Assembly (NCBI RefSeq): GCF_027595985.1
Contig: NC_073307.1
Coordinates: 120,817,678-120,881,677, forward strand
Reading direction: 5' to 3'
From: Sorex araneus
Taxonomy: Eukaryota > Chordata > Mammalia > Eulipotyphla > Soricidae
DNA length: 64,000 nucleotides
The notes under the pieces were generated by a model. It made no database searches. It worked only from the letters and a program-made list of their open reading frames with translations, and had not been told where the DNA came from. The position numbers were made by a program, and so were the translations under genes. Each line of letters starts with the position of its first letter. Within the stretch, counting starts at the first letter, position 1. Positions 1 to 12,110 of the stretch are shown piece after piece.

Positions 1-2459
1 TATTTTAGTTCATTTAAAACACATTTGTTATTCTATGTTCTAAAATCAAAATAACGAACACAAAGTAATTCTAAATATCTGCCTATCACCATATCTTAGA
101 ATAAATTTCAGGTTATGCTGGCAATGAGTTATCATGAAATTCAGACATCATTCCAAAGAAGATATACTGATGGAGATATGATAATCAGAAGAGGAAAGCA
201 AACAATTTGATGGAATGTAGTGAATAAGAGATTTATCACCCAGAGAAAGTCCCAGAAACTAGCTTCTGTGAGCATGCTAAAGACTTCTCTGCCTTTGTCA
301 CTATATATCATTTGCATATTCTCCATTGATTATGCATCTAGTAGGAAATATCTCTGGGATAAATGATGAATTCCATTTCCCAATTGTACAATTCCCATTG
401 CACAATTCCATTGCACAATTCTGGTGTATCCCACCAGAATGCACCCATTTCTGGTGCATTCAGAAAAATGAGACATGAAAAAAATGTGAGGACAGCCATT
501 TGAAGTACTTTCTCCCTGCCAGGCTATGAGTTAGCAGGGACACAGGGTAGTCAGAGAGCCTGGCAAAATCCCTACACACTGTGCTTTCTCCCTTGCCCCT
601 GAACATCTGTCTTGTTGCACACATGTGACTCCCAGTTTGAGGTTCATGTATATGCCTTAGGACAAAAACACAGCAGTGGCTTTGGAAGTAAACTTGATAA
701 ACTTACTTTGCGTTCTTCTTTTAGGTTGTAAGCTTCCTTCTGTTGACTGAAAGAGTCTATAGATATTCTCCTTTGATTTGAACCCTTCTCTGTCCCCTGC
801 AGAAGAACACTTGGGAGGAGTGGAAGTTGGTGAGGAAGGTTGGCTTCTGAAGTTTCCCACAATTTCATGTGACTTCCTGTTCAGAGACCTGCTGTCAAAG
901 GAGACCACATGTCTTTGGTGTCATGAGCACTCTGGGGATGGCTTAAAGTTAGATCTGAGGAAACCTCCATCTCAGTCTCTGCATCTCCATCCCCACGTGG
1001 TATAAGAATCCTGCTAGTGGTTCTTGTGTATTCACTCCCTGACACTCATGTGCCAGGGCAGCAACAAAGTAATGGGAGATGGCTGTGAAGGCTTACAATT
1101 AGCAATGAAGTGTACATTATTTATCTGAGATTCAGTCTCTCTCTGAGTTGTTAAATTTTGTGTTATCATGACAAGAAGTCATGTATTTTCTTTACAATAT
1201 TCCTTTGAATTCAACATTGCCGTTTGTCATCATATGTAATATACTGGTCTCTATTACATAATTTGCAGTTTGGTTCATTTTGCTTCTAAATTCTTTTGCT
1301 ATCTTTCCTTACTTAAATAACATATTCTTGTTTTTGTTTGCCACTAGAACCAGGGAATCATTTTAATTCATGTATAAGAACTAAAGTACGGCAGGAGATT
1401 TTGAATTTTTCAGATTTGTAATTACATTGAATTTTAAATATTGTACGAATATTCTCAAGGAAAGTTGAATAATATGCAAAACAAACCAAGTGTGGGCACC
1501 AGAAATGGTGTACAAATCTCAATTTTTAATGATTTAAATATAAATTAAAATCACTCACGTATATATATTCACTGAGATTAAAAGTGCAGAACATATCTTC
1601 ATCAGCTATGGTAACACCATGAGAGAAGGTGTTCTCAGACGTTTTTGATGAAAGTGAAATTTCACAGAATCAGCAAGCAGGGCCATTTAAAATATTTATA
1701 ATGATATATCAATGTCATACATTTTCCACCCTTCTTTTGATGTAGTAGTTTATTTACAGTGATGCATGTGCCTGTACCAAATAAATAATACAAAGTTCAC
1801 CCACATAGAAATATTTGTAGTATTATCACCAAAGGTAAATGTGTCCAACACACTGAATAAATTGCAATCCATAATAACAGTAAGCTCCAGTCCAGCTGTG
1901 TGAAAAATTATAATGCATTGATTTGTAATGGTTACTAAGTAAATTCTCTACTTATTTAAAAGTGTGTCAACCATACAAATAAGAAGTTGATAAACAAAAG
2001 GTGTACACATTTTATAAAACTCAATATAAAAAGCACATTGAGTCCAATCCCAAATGTGAAGAGTTGAATAGACTCTTTTATAATAACAATTTTCAAAAAA
2101 ACAGAAAATAGTTCTGTTTGTTTATTTTTTATTCATATATTTTTTAGTTTTTTAAATTGTATTTTCATAACGTTGTTCACAAAAATTTTTTCATTCGATA
2201 TCCCAACAACAGTCCCACCACAATTTGTACTTCCCAACACCATTATTTTGAATTTTCTGACCAACATTCAGCCTGCCCCAAAGGCAGATCTGAAATAATG
2301 TATTTTGTAATGCTTGCTATGAATACTCCTCAGAACATGATCCAAAAATGTTTCCTTATACAAAAGAGTGTGAAAATTGTTATATCTCAATTTGGAGTCA
2401 TTAAACTAACAATTGTACAATAAATTACTAACAAGGTTTTAGAGGTTGAAACTCTGTGC

Positions 2460-2546
2460 AACATATACGTATATATGTATGTATATATACATTGTATATA
2501 ATAGGTATGATATATATATAATATATGTATATATGCATATATATCG
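2460..2546. repeat. AT/TG-rich simple repeat
   Basis: Irregular run of alternating TA and TG dinucleotides with short interruptions. A related TA-rich stretch sits at the equivalent place in unit 3 (23330-23390). Confidence 0.85.
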
Positions 2547-3330
2547 ATGCTTGATCAAGATTGGTTGCCTTCAACTTTACAAACCATCAAATGTGGTCTG
2601 CTACTCTTGGCATATCAGTGGCTTAGAATATTAGATGTTGCTCCAGAAATTCTAAAATTTTAAGTAGATTGATGTAGCTGGAATAAAGTTTTTAATTGGA
2701 TGACTATTTTGGCATCCAGCAGCATCTCTGAAACTTGTTGTTTTCTTCTGATATTTATTTGAGTCTCTGGGTCATGGCCATTAATGACCTTATATGGCAC
2801 AAGAAGCAGTTCCTGGGCATGACTGACAGGCTCTGGGAAGAATCAGGAGATGGGGAAAAGTTGCCCATTCTCAACTCCATGAGAGTCTGAGGATTTCAGT
2901 CACAAAACCCTCATACCTGGGTTTCTCAGCAGATTCATTCTTATGTGTGAGGAACTTGTCCTGAGCCTGTGTAGATTGGCTGTGAACATGGCGGCAATTG
3001 GGTTCTAGAGGTTTATGGCTGTTGGGGATCTCTTGGGGCAGATGGTGGACTCACAGCCCTTTTCTGAGGTGTCCTGGATGAATTCAGCCTGGTGTGGGTC
3101 ATTGAGGCTTCCTTCTGCAGCTTGTTGCTCTCTTCCAAGATTTATTTGTGAGATTCTGGATCATGATCCCAAATGAGATTATTTGATGCCAGAGGTAATT
3201 AGGGGGTGTTGTTCCTTTTTTACCTGGGAAGCTCAAGTTACTGTGTGGCTCATGTAGTTCTAAGAGCAAGAAGAATGAAGATGTATCTTTGACTTCAAGA
3301 GATACTATAAAAGTTGTGATTGGAACAATG

Positions 3331-3535
3331 TTCACTGTCACTGTCATCCCATTGCTCATTGATTTGCTCAAGCGGGCACCAGTAACAACTCCACTGTGAG
3401 ACTTGTTGTTCTTGTTTTTGGCATATCGAATACTCCACAGCTAGCTTGCCGGGCTCTCTGGGACAGGTGGAGGAATTGAACCCGAGACGGCTGCATGCAA
3501 GGCAAACGGCCTAACATTGTGATATTGCCCCAGCC
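3331..3535 (-). mobile_element. tRNA-derived SINE with RTE-type tail
   Basis: On the minus strand this copy has a tRNA-like head, a middle block with the GCAAGCTA and CATATCGAATAC elements, and a tail matching the RTE 3' end (GTTACTGGTGCCCGCTTGAG type). The flanks share a short AACAATG duplication. It lies in the unit 1 left flank. Confidence 0.8.
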
Positions 3536-4354
3536 TTAAAACAATGGTATTGGACAAAAACCCACACAGAGACCAGAAATATATTTAGATGCAATGTGAG
3601 CAACTAACTTTTCTTACTTTGTTTTTAAATTATATTTCATTAGATATTGTGGTACTGTGATATACATAGTTATTCTTATTAGAGTTTGAGGCATATAATG
3701 TTTCAATGCAATCCACCATCAGTGCTGACTTTCCTTTGTTGATGTCTCTAGGTGTCTTCCCAACCTCCAGTCTGCCTTTGACAGGCACATTTCTAAATTT
3801 GATTATTGAAGTTTTGAATTTATACTTATATTATGGAACCAACCATACTATATATCCCATTCTATACTAAGAATATGATCAAAGCCCCTGAACCTTACTC
3901 TTGTTTCCTCCCCTCCCTCTAGACTTATCACCTTCACTTTTCCCTTTCCTATCCTTGTCATTTCTACATTCAGCAGTCAAGGGTAGTCTGTGTATTCCTG
4001 ATGTGAGACCAGGCATTTCCTCCTCTTATTATTCTATGAACCACAGATAAGTGATATAATCTCATATTTGTCCCCTTTGTGACTTACTTCATTTGCATGA
4101 TATTCTCCAGTTCTATGCAAGTGGTGGAAAAATGCATAATTTCCTAAATTCTTGAAGCTGCAATGTATAAGTTGCATTTATAATATATTAATATATCATA
4201 TTTTCATTATTCATTCATCTGTTATTGGACACCTAGGTTGATTTCATACTCGCGATACTATAACTCTAACCCCAAGGTAACTTATATTTTCTTCTCTGAG
4301 AACTCTCCATACTGTTTTATTTAAGGATTGGATTAGTTGCATTAGAGAGTAGAT

Positions 4355-4620
4355 GGGCTGGAGAGATAGTGCAGCGGGTAAGGTGTTTGGCTGCATGCAG
4401 CTGACCCGGGTTCGATTCCTCCACTACTCTTGGAAAGCCCGGCAAGATATTGAGAGTATCTTGCCTGCAAAGCTGAGCCTGACAAGCTACCTATGGCGTA
4501 TTCAATATGCCAAAAACAATAACAACAAGTCTCACAATGGAGAGGTTACTGGTGCCACCTCGAGCAAATTGATGAGCAATGGGATGACAGTGATTGTGAC
4601 AGATACAGACACTAGACACC
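4355..4620 (+). mobile_element. tRNA-derived SINE with RTE-type tail (full length)
   Basis: Begins GGGCTGGAGAGATAGTGCAG, which includes a pol III A-box-like stretch, followed by a B box (GGTTCGATTCC) near 4409. The middle block (about 4418-4528) has CTCTTGGAAAGCCCGGCAAG and GCGTATTCAATATGCC. The tail (about 4535-4600) has GTTACTGGTGCC, CTCGAGCAAAT and ATGAGCAATGGGATGACAGT. This matches the shrew SINE commonly called SOR (family knowledge). The middle resembles the RTE 5' region (51310-51412) and the tail the RTE 3' end (48336-48420). Confidence 0.9.
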
Positions 4621-4763
4621 AACATAGACAGTTTTTAGTGTAGTTTCATTTTGTTTTTTGTTTTGATGTGTGCTAGTATGACTGGTCTCAAATGACAGAT
4701 CATTGTTGTCTCAGTTGTATTTCCCTGATTGTAAGTGGTGATAAGCTTTTTTGTTGTTGTTGT

Positions 4764-5473
4764 TCATGAGAAACGAACTAGTTCCTGATGTTCCATTTTC
4801 TCTCAACGGAATAAACATCTCTGAATGCAGCAGTTATGTGGACCTCAGTGGAGAATTCAACATGACAAATGACTTAGCGCCAGAACTGTGTGGGAGGAAG
4901 AGAGCAGCATGGAATGCCTTCAAGAGAGTTGAAGATGTGGTTAAGAAAACGAAGAACATCTGGCTCTGGGCACTTCTTTACAAGTCCACTGTTCTTCCTG
5001 CATTAACAGACGCCTCACAGACCTGGGCCTTATGAAAGCAGGATGAGAATGCTATCTGTATCTCCCAAAACGGAATTAAAGAACTATGCTTTGAGTATCA
5101 CATTTCACTCAAGTGAGAGAAGGCATCCAGAGTTCCGACCACTGTCAACCATCAAGAATCAGGGACGTTGCCTCATTTGCCAAGGCATAAAAAAAATCAG
5201 ATGGGCCGGGCTCATAATGTATTTTAGAGATGACCGCTGGAAAATAGCCTTTACTGACTGGATTCCACTGGACGTCAACAAAACGCCTGGCCACCCACCT
5301 ATGAGATGTTCAGACTTTTTCATCAAGACCTTCAATGAATGGTTTGAGGCTCTTCGTGTTCCTGGAGAGAGCAAAAGCCATTGGGCTACACTAGCATGTG
5401 ACAGGGATTAATGGAGATGTTACTGGTGTTTGCTTCAGCAAGTCGATGAGCAATGGAAGAAAAGTGAAGTGAA
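4764..5473 (+). mobile_element. RTE LINE, 5'-truncated 3' fragment
   Basis: Carries the C-terminal part of an RTE-clade reverse transcriptase polyprotein in two broken frames (4751-5035 and 5043-5411). It ends with the RTE 3' tail (GGAGATGTTACTGGTG). Sister fragments lie at 21000, 34480, 48336 and 59519. Truncation and frame damage make it inactive. Confidence 0.85.
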
Positions 5474-6000
5474 GGTTTTATTAAGTCTATTTGTCCTCTG
5501 TCCATCTCCTTCAGAGGAGTGCCTATTTATTTTATATTCAGATATTTAGGTAGGGCTTTTCATTATATTCTGTTGTAATCTATATGCTTTATATATATCA
5601 TAGGAAACCTTTATCTGATGTTGATGATTGAATATACTTTCTCCCTTATCACTTAGTTTCAAGTAGTTTTTGCCCATGTTTCCTAAAATTTACAGTAATG
5701 TCTGAGTTTTATGAGCTCCATTTTGTATTTTTTTCTTCTGTTGCATTAAACACTAATTTTCAATAATTAGTATTTGATTGAAGAGAAAAAACTTACAGAG
5801 AAATAGTAAGTCCAGATTATTGACAGTGCAGAGATGTATAAGACAAATATAGAACCACTCATGTAGAAAATGAATTGAAAATTATTCCTAGAGTTTCATG
5901 TGTAACTTCTTTCATATTACTCAGAGTTACTTTCTGATTATTCTATGTGAGAAATACAAACATATCATGAAAACACTCAAAGATTAATGGTAATGTCAAA

Positions 6001-6006
6001 TTTATT
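6001..6006 (-). promoter_or_regulatory. Polyadenylation signal AATAAA of MRGPR
   Basis: TTTATT on the plus strand reads AATAAA on the minus strand, about 165 bases past the receptor stop codon. The hexamer is retained downstream of the unit 3 pseudogene near 34075. Candidate signal; no transcript evidence is available. Confidence 0.55.
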
Positions 6007-6169
6007 CAGTGTGAACACTGTACAGAAATAAAAAATAGACTTTTTTCCTATATTAGAGAGCATGAAGATAAATGGTGGATCAGTTATAATATTCAGCTTT
6101 AAAGGGTGAGAATAGAGTATCTGAAATTCAATAAAAAATTCTGAAAAATATATCTAAATTTTAATTGAG

Positions 6170-7168
6170 TTAGGTCACATGAGTATTTCCTGACATCTCC
6201 AGAGTCTCCTGAGGAGGGCTGCCTTGGCTTCCACCCTCCTCAGGAACATCCTGCAAAGCTCTCTGCAGAACTACTTTGAGGCTCTTTCTTTGCTCTCTTC
6301 TCTGCTGCCTATAAGAGCCAACAAAGAAGTAGATAATGGGATTAGCACAGCTGTTGACACAGGTTAATAAATCCAGCACTTCACTTACTATTATGATGTC
6401 CCTGTCATAAAGAAGTGACCTCCAGAATAAGGGAATATGCTTGATTCCCCAGGGCAGGCCACAGAGAAGGAAGACCAGCACTGTGAGCCCGATGGTCACA
6501 TACAGCCTGGTCAGCTTTATCTTCCAGGAGCCACACAACAATCTAATCAGCAGCACTAGGCTGGACCCAAACAGAAGCCCAAATGAGAGAAACGGCCATG
6601 TGATAATGCTGTAAATAGTTAAACCACACAAATATCTATTAGGATATCCAAACCAAAAGTTACAGAACCCAACATTTAGGATGATCAGGAGCAGGGCCAG
6701 GGCCCAGAGCAAGGCACACATGACAGATGACATGTGTTTTGGACGGTGGCAATGATACCAGATGGGCTTTATGACAGACAGACAACGCTCAGTACTAATG
6801 GCACTGAGAAAGCTCAGGCTTGCAATATATGAAAAGACAAACATTATAAAATTAACTTGGAACACCCTGTTGGAGTTTAGTCCGTTATATTCCATAAGAC
6901 GTAGTATGGAGGATACCATGTGGGTGGATAGACAGACAAAATCAGCTCCGGCCAAGTTGAGGATGTAGACTGAGAAAGCATTCCTCTGCATGCGGAAAGC
7001 CAGGAGCCAGAGCACCACAGCATTTCCTGCCAGCCCCACCAGGGAAATGATGAATTCCACAATGCCTGAGATCAGCCAAGTTATATTCCGTGTTCTCTCA
7101 AAGTCCTCCCTGTAATTCTCATACTTCAGTGTATTTTCAGTCACACAAGGTGTGACAGTTACATCCAT
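6170..7168 (-). CDS. MRGPRX: Mas-related G-protein-coupled receptor, X-type (intact)
   Basis: Intact 332-codon single-exon reading frame for a class A receptor of the MRGPR family. The family acts at the plasma membrane of sensory neurons and mast cells, sensing peptides and basic secretagogues. Seven hydrophobic segments are visible at about residues 33-55, 64-86, 104-125, 145-168, 185-209, 222-243 and 262-286. An N-glycosylation site (N28) lies in the short N-terminus. The DRY position reads ERC (127-129), TM7 ends NPIIY (276-280), and C169 and C181 are placed for the family's TM4-TM5 region disulphide. The start is well placed: A at -3 and G at +4, 25 bases inside a likely splice acceptor. 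The length is typical of the family. Unit 2 and 3 copies are broken. X-subfamily assignment is by resemblance; which paralogue it matches cannot be settled here. Confidence 0.92.
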   Translation of the reverse strand: MDVTVTPCVTENTLKYENYREDFERTRNITWLISGIVEFIISLVGLAGNAVVLWLLAFRMQRNAFSVYILNLAGADFVCLSTHMVSSILRLMEYNGLNSNRVFQVNFIMFVFSYIASLSFLSAISTERCLSVIKPIWYHCHRPKHMSSVMCALLWALALLLIILNVGFCNFWFGYPNRYLCGLTIYSIITWPFLSFGLLFGSSLVLLIRLLCGSWKIKLTRLYVTIGLTVLVFLLCGLPWGIKHIPLFWRSLLYDRDIIIVSEVLDLLTCVNSCANPIIYFFVGSYRQQRREQRKSLKVVLQRALQDVPEEGGSQGSPPQETLEMSGNTHVT

Positions 7169-7193
7169 GCTCAGATAGTCTCTCCTGGTGTTT

Positions 7194-7195
7194 CT
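7194..7195 (-). promoter_or_regulatory. Predicted splice acceptor 5' of the MRGPR coding exon
   Basis: On the minus strand a pyrimidine-rich run ends TTTGTGTTTCCAG, leaving 25 bases of 5' UTR before the ATG. MRGPR genes usually have non-coding upstream exon(s) and one coding exon (family knowledge). The upstream exon was not identified. Confidence 0.6.
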
Positions 7196-7822
7196 GGAAA
7201 CACAAATGAGAAAGAATTTTCAGTATTATCATGGACTCTCATGGTACTAATGGTACCTGAGAGCAGAGAGAAGCAACTTAGACATTTAAAGCAGTCCACA
7301 CAGCTTTGACATCCTATATTTGGACTCTGCCTGATCTTTCTGATTAAAGCCTGGGATGTCTCTATTGAATCCCAACTTTTCACAAACATGAACTTTTCTA
7401 AGGTCCTGATTTTCCCACTAATTTCCTAGGCCATGTCCCATTGCACATTCAAAAGGAATGTGAAATGAATGAAAATGTTAAATAAATACTATCATTTCCG
7501 TACAGAGAAAAGAAAATAGAAGCACAAAGGGTGTGATTGGTTGGTACCTGACTGCATGCATTCAATTGGTGTAGTGCTGTTTTGAATAGTCAAGTCTGAG
7601 TCAGTTGCTTTTCCTTTCTCAATTGTACAGATCCACTTGTAGAATGAAATGGCTCCTACTTAAAGAGAAGGGAGTGAAAGATGCCAGTTACTCTTCTACA
7701 GATTGAGGGAATCTATTAATTTAGGATTTTATCTACAGCTTGGATTATACAATTTCGAATGTTAAAGATATTTTGTTAAAAGTACTGAGAAAGTTTTTAC
7801 AATTTAAAATTCGTCCAATTCT

Positions 7823-8899
7823 CCCTCTGCGCCTAAAGACTTTGATTCCAGAGATGTAACACATTCGGGCATCCAGCGCAGCATCCGATAGCGATGCACT
7901 GGGACACCGAACTGGGCTACAACTCTGTGCTGCCGGGGGTGGATTTTTTTCCTCCCCACCCTGTCTTCCTACATGGAAAGCAGCGGGCTGGCGGCACCCA
8001 CGTGGCAGGCGCCATCTTCTGTGACTCCAAACCTACAGGTATTCGGTTTTTTCTTTTGGGGCTCCCAGGAACTCATGGGAAGGGGGCGTAACCGGCACGC
8101 CCTCGGCCCAGATAAATCCGGAGCCGCTGAGCGCGAATCGGACCCTCTGCGCCTAAAGACTTTGAATTCAGAGACTTCTTACAGCAATGCACTGGGACTG
8201 TGAGCGGGGCTATGTAATTTCTGGCAGAATTTTCCCTGGACTTTATACAGAAATCTAAAACTGCGCGGCAATGCCGCGTCCGTGCGACTTAACTTTTATA
8301 ATTGTCAGCAATGTGAAATGGTTCCATTTGAACAGGTCTGACTTGGGGGGGAAACTCCAAATAATAACAGTAAGTTTTTGTTGAAATATTGAAGGTTTTT
8401 AATGTAGCAGCCACCTCTTTGGACTGTGAACTAAGCAAAAGCCCCACGCTGGCCGACGCGGCGTGGCGTACACCATACTATGAGGCGCAGGAAGGGGGAT
8501 GAGGGGGAAAAAGGAAAAAAAAAGGGAAAAGGAAAGCGGAAAAAAAGAGAGAGAGAGTTATGTACTTGTAGCAGTGGGGCTACATATCTCTCCATTTCCA
8601 GCAATGAAAAACTAATTATCAAATGTAGTAGGTCTGTCTCTCTTGGTTGGAAACTCCAACAACTATAGTGAGTTTTGTGTTGAATTATGGAATGTAATCA
8701 AGGTAAATAAAAAATTAAGTGAAATTCATTAGTTATAGAGTAGGGGGTAGGGGTGGGGGCGGGGGGTATACTGGGGTTTCTGGTGGTGGAATGTGGGCAC
8801 TGGTGAAGGGATGGGTGTTTGAATATTGTATAACTGACATATAAACCTGAGAACTATGTAACTTTCCACATGGTGATTTAATAAAAAGTTTAAAAAAAT
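7823..8899 (+). mobile_element. Non-autonomous retroposon with L1-like 3' tail (full length)
   Basis: About 1.08 kb bounded by a near-identical ~16-base target duplication (7807-7822 and 8900-8915, both containing GTCCAATTCT). It starts CCCTCTGCGCCTAAAGACTT, and this start recurs at 8141, giving a 5' module repeated at ~318 bases. The middle is purine-rich and the last ~150 bases (GGGCACTGGTGAAGGGATGG, then ATGGTGATTTAATAAAAA) resemble the end of the L1 3' UTR. No long ORF, so it is presumably moved in trans by L1. It sits ~650 bases upstream of the receptor ATG. Related copies: 22561, 24252; tails only at 9591 and 41503. Confidence 0.75.
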
Positions 8900-8919
8900 A
8901 AAATTAGTCCAATTCTTGA

Positions 8920-9125
8920 TTGATTTGCTTGAGAAAGCACCAGTATCATCTCCATTTTGAAACTTGTGGTTAATGTTTTTGGCATATTGAATAGAGCAGG
9001 GTAGCTTGGCAGGCTCTGCCATGCAGGCAGGATACTCTCAGTAGCTTGCCAGGATCTCTGACAGGGATGGAGGAATCAAGCCCAGGTTGGCCTCCTGCAA
9101 GCAAATGCCCTACCTGCTGTGCTAA
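8920..9125 (-). mobile_element. tRNA-derived SINE with RTE-type tail (degraded)
   Basis: Minus-strand copy abutting the right target duplication of the preceding retroposon. The RTE-like tail, the GGCATATTGAATA block and the tRNA head are all recognisable but diverged. Confidence 0.75.
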
Positions 9126-9780
9126 AATTTAAAATAAATTAAAAAATTTTCTTTTTTGATAATAATGTTACTGTCAGGTTTGATGTATAAAACTTTCAAT
9201 CACCTCACATGTACTATGGACTCATTTCTCTCCATCAGTTTTCCATTGTCTGAACCCCTCCATTTTTTACTTCCTTATCTTCTCAGCATCATACACTTTT
9301 TACTGAAGTCCATTTCTCATCTTCTGTTAGTCTGGGACATTTGTTATTCCCTGACATAATTTCTTTATATGAGACAGATTACTCTATACATATATTTCTC
9401 CTAACTTCACTTACAATAAGATCTATCCACACAGTAAGCATTACTTGAATTTTTTGTAGCCTCCCAAGAGCAATGTTCAAAGTCACAAGACCCTTGATAC
9501 TAGGAAAAGACTACCATTGTTACCAAGCAGAAGACACAATAGTAAGAGGATATCCTCCCCTGAGCAACTCCCAGGATGAAAGGAGGACTTCTTTCTTTTC
9601 TGTTTTTTATTGAATCACCATGAGGCACAGCTACAAAGCTTTCATGTTTAAGTCTAAGTCATACAGTGATCAAACACCCATCCCTCCAACAGTGCACATT
9701 TTCAACCACCAATGAGGAGGACTTATTTTACTAGAAATGATAAAGAAGCTATCAAATCTCTCTTGGGTTTTGCACTCTTG
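9126..9780. other. Unit flank shared with unit 3, no gene seen
   Basis: Realigns with 37150-37680 in unit 3 apart from the insertion at 9591-9714. Composition resembles the tail of an old LINE, but the family was not identified. No supported reading frame. Confidence 0.5.
9591..9714 (-). mobile_element. L1-like-tailed retroposon, short 5'-truncated copy
   Basis: Only the last ~120 bases of the family, on the minus strand, ending in a T-run. It is flanked by AGGAGGACTT at 9581-9590 and 9715-9724. Unit 3 keeps the empty site near 37605, so this insertion is younger than the duplication. Confidence 0.8.
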
Positions 9781-11941
9781 GTGGCCTGAATGAGAAGAAG
9801 TAAATTACAGACATATTTCCATCCATCAGGGCACATGTCCTATTCACTTATGTCACTAAACACAAATGTCAGCTGTAACAAGTGCTTGTCTTTCATGTCT
9901 CAAGAAGAAACACATAAACCTTCCTCATGCTTGTTTTGGTTTATAAAATTCTCATTATTAAATTCTCCTCATGTAACACTATTCACCTTGACTACTTTTT
10001 GGGATAGCCTTATTAACACACAGGAAGAAAAGTTAAGGATAATAAATGACTGGGATATGGTAGGTCAACATAGAAGCTGATGAAGGAGCCATGCTGAAGG
10101 AATTCCAGGTTTTCTGCCACATCATTTACAATGAGAGAAGTTTCCATCAAATGTCTCTAAAGGGGAAGTTCCTGAGGAAGAATAAGTGTTGATAGACTGC
10201 AGTTACCCACTATTTCCATTCTTCTCAGAAATATTATTGAGGTTGTGGGAACAGGGTTGCCGGATTCTGACTGGTACCAAGCAACTGGGCCCTGTCATCA
10301 CTGGGCACCTGCTTTGAGGGGTGTGTAAGTAAGGCACTGACTCTTTGCATTCTCCCTTTCTTTTCTTTCCCTGGCTGGTTTTTACATGTCACAGAACTCT
10401 GAAGAGTCTTAGCATATTAAAAAGTTGTTTTAAAGAGAAGTACACAAAAATGGGAGAAGCATGGGTCCTCAAACTCAGGTCAGTTTTAGATATTTAGTTC
10501 ATTTTAACCACAGTTGCTGTTCTTTCTTCCAAAATAAAAATCATGAGCATGAAATAATTCAAAATATCTGCTTATCACCATATTTTGTAATATCAGATTA
10601 TACTGAAAATGATTTATTATAGTGTGAGAAATTATTTCAAAGAAGTTATACAGGTGAAGATATGACAACCTAATTGTAAAGCAAACAACTCAATGGAATA
10701 TGATTATGCATCCAGGGAGAAATATCTCTGTGCCTCATAGAGGGATTCTCATTTCCTCTCACTCTGGTGCACCAGAAAAATGAGACGTGAGAAAATCTTA
10801 GGACAGTCATTTGAAGTACTTTCTCCCTGCCAGACTGTGAGTTTACAGTGACACAGGTAGGCAGTGAGCAAGACAAGCATTCTACCTGCTGGACTACTCA
10901 CTGCCTCCTGACTTTCTGTCTACTCTTGGTGCATGCACGTGGCTCCCAGTTTGAGATTCATGGATGTGCCTTAAGACAAAAGGACAGCAAAGGCTCTGGA
11001 AATAAGTGATAAACTCACCTGCTTTGCATTCTTCCTTTTGATGGCAAGCTGACTCCTGTTGACAGGAAGAGTCTGTAAAAATTCACCTTGTTTTGAATCC
11101 TTCTATACCCTACAAAAGAACCCTCAGAAGGAGTGGAAGTTGGTGAGAAGGAGGCTTACCAGATTTCCCAGGTTCTTCTGTGAGTTGCTGTTCAGAGACC
11201 TGCTTTCAAATGTGAGCACGTCTTTGGTGTCATGACCACTCTGGGGATGTGTCATTAGATCTAACCCCTACCTCAGCTGTATTTTTCCACTGAAGTACAC
11301 GTCCCTGCTAGTGGTTCTTGTGGATTGTCTCACTGACAGTTCTGTGCCTGGGCAGCACACAGAGCAATGTGAGTCGAGTCTGTGAAGATTTTCAATTAGA
11401 TATACAGTGCACATTTCTTATCTGAGACTCAAACTCTACCTAGCTCATTTAAATTTTGTCTTATTATGCCAATTAATAGGTAGCTTCTACTTTTCTTACA
11501 ATTGGCCACAAAAGAATATCAACTCATATAAAATCTACTGATCCCATGTCCAGCAGAAGCAGTTTTGTTCATCTTTGCATGTAAATTATTTTGCTATGAC
11601 TGTTGATTTGAATAACATTTTTATTTCTTTTCTCTTGTCAGTTTGAACCAGAATGATTTTTATTCACATATAAGATTTTAAGGTAAGGGAAGAAGTATAG
11701 AGTTTTATAGATTTGTAATTAAATTTAGTTGTTAGTAATATACTCTCAAGAAAATTTCAATAATAAGCAAAATAAACCAAATATGAACAATTAGAAACAG
11801 TGCAAAGTCACCACTTTCAATGACTTGAATGTTAATTTAAATTTCTCACAATTATATTTTTTCCCCTGAGGAATAAAAATGCAAAACATTTCTTTGTCAG
11901 CTGTGGTGACACTGTGGGTTGAAACATTCTCACATTTTTTT

Positions 11942-12110
11942 TTTTATTTTTGGGTAACACCCGGCGATGCACAGGGGTTACTCCTGGCTCTTCACTCAGG
12001 AATTACCCCTGGCGGTGCACAGGGGACCATATGTGATGCTGGGATTCAAACCTGGGTGGCCCATGTGCAAGGCAAACGCCCTACCCGCTATGCTATCGTT
12101 CCAGCCCCTC
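11942..12110 (-). mobile_element. tRNA-derived SINE with A-tail (second type)
   Basis: Minus-strand copy with a poly-T start, then a body of the CTCAGGAATTACCCCTGGCG type and a tRNA head with an inverted B box. The same motif TCTCACATTTTT flanks it on both sides. The equivalent site near 1635 in unit 1 is empty. It has no RTE-type tail. Confidence 0.85.

Larger units (their letters stand above)
3590..5760 (-). mobile_element. Old L1 3' region, interrupted
   Basis: Degenerate LINE-1 3' sequence reading on the minus strand. Homologous old L1 sequence sits at the same place in unit 3 (25020-25185 and 33163-33660), so it predates that duplication. Another old L1 lies at 16640-18060 in unit 2. 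It is interrupted by a SINE (4355-4620) and an RTE fragment (4764-5473). No long ORF survives. Confidence 0.65.
1..10435. repeat. MRGPR segmental duplication, unit 1
   Basis: First of the direct, diverged units. Its left flank (1-2440) realigns by eye with 10490-12560 and 18815-20990. Its right end (9740-10435) realigns with 18050-18760 and 37670-38700. The order is flank, old L1 (3590-5760), MRGPR on the minus strand, receptor upstream region, terminal flank. The window opens inside the unit, so the true left edge is not seen. Boundaries are visual estimates. Confidence 0.8.

Noticed and set aside
4355-4620. Possible functional tRNA gene in the SINE head
   Set aside because: A- and B-box-like motifs exist, but the cloverleaf is not intact and the sequence recurs as a SINE.
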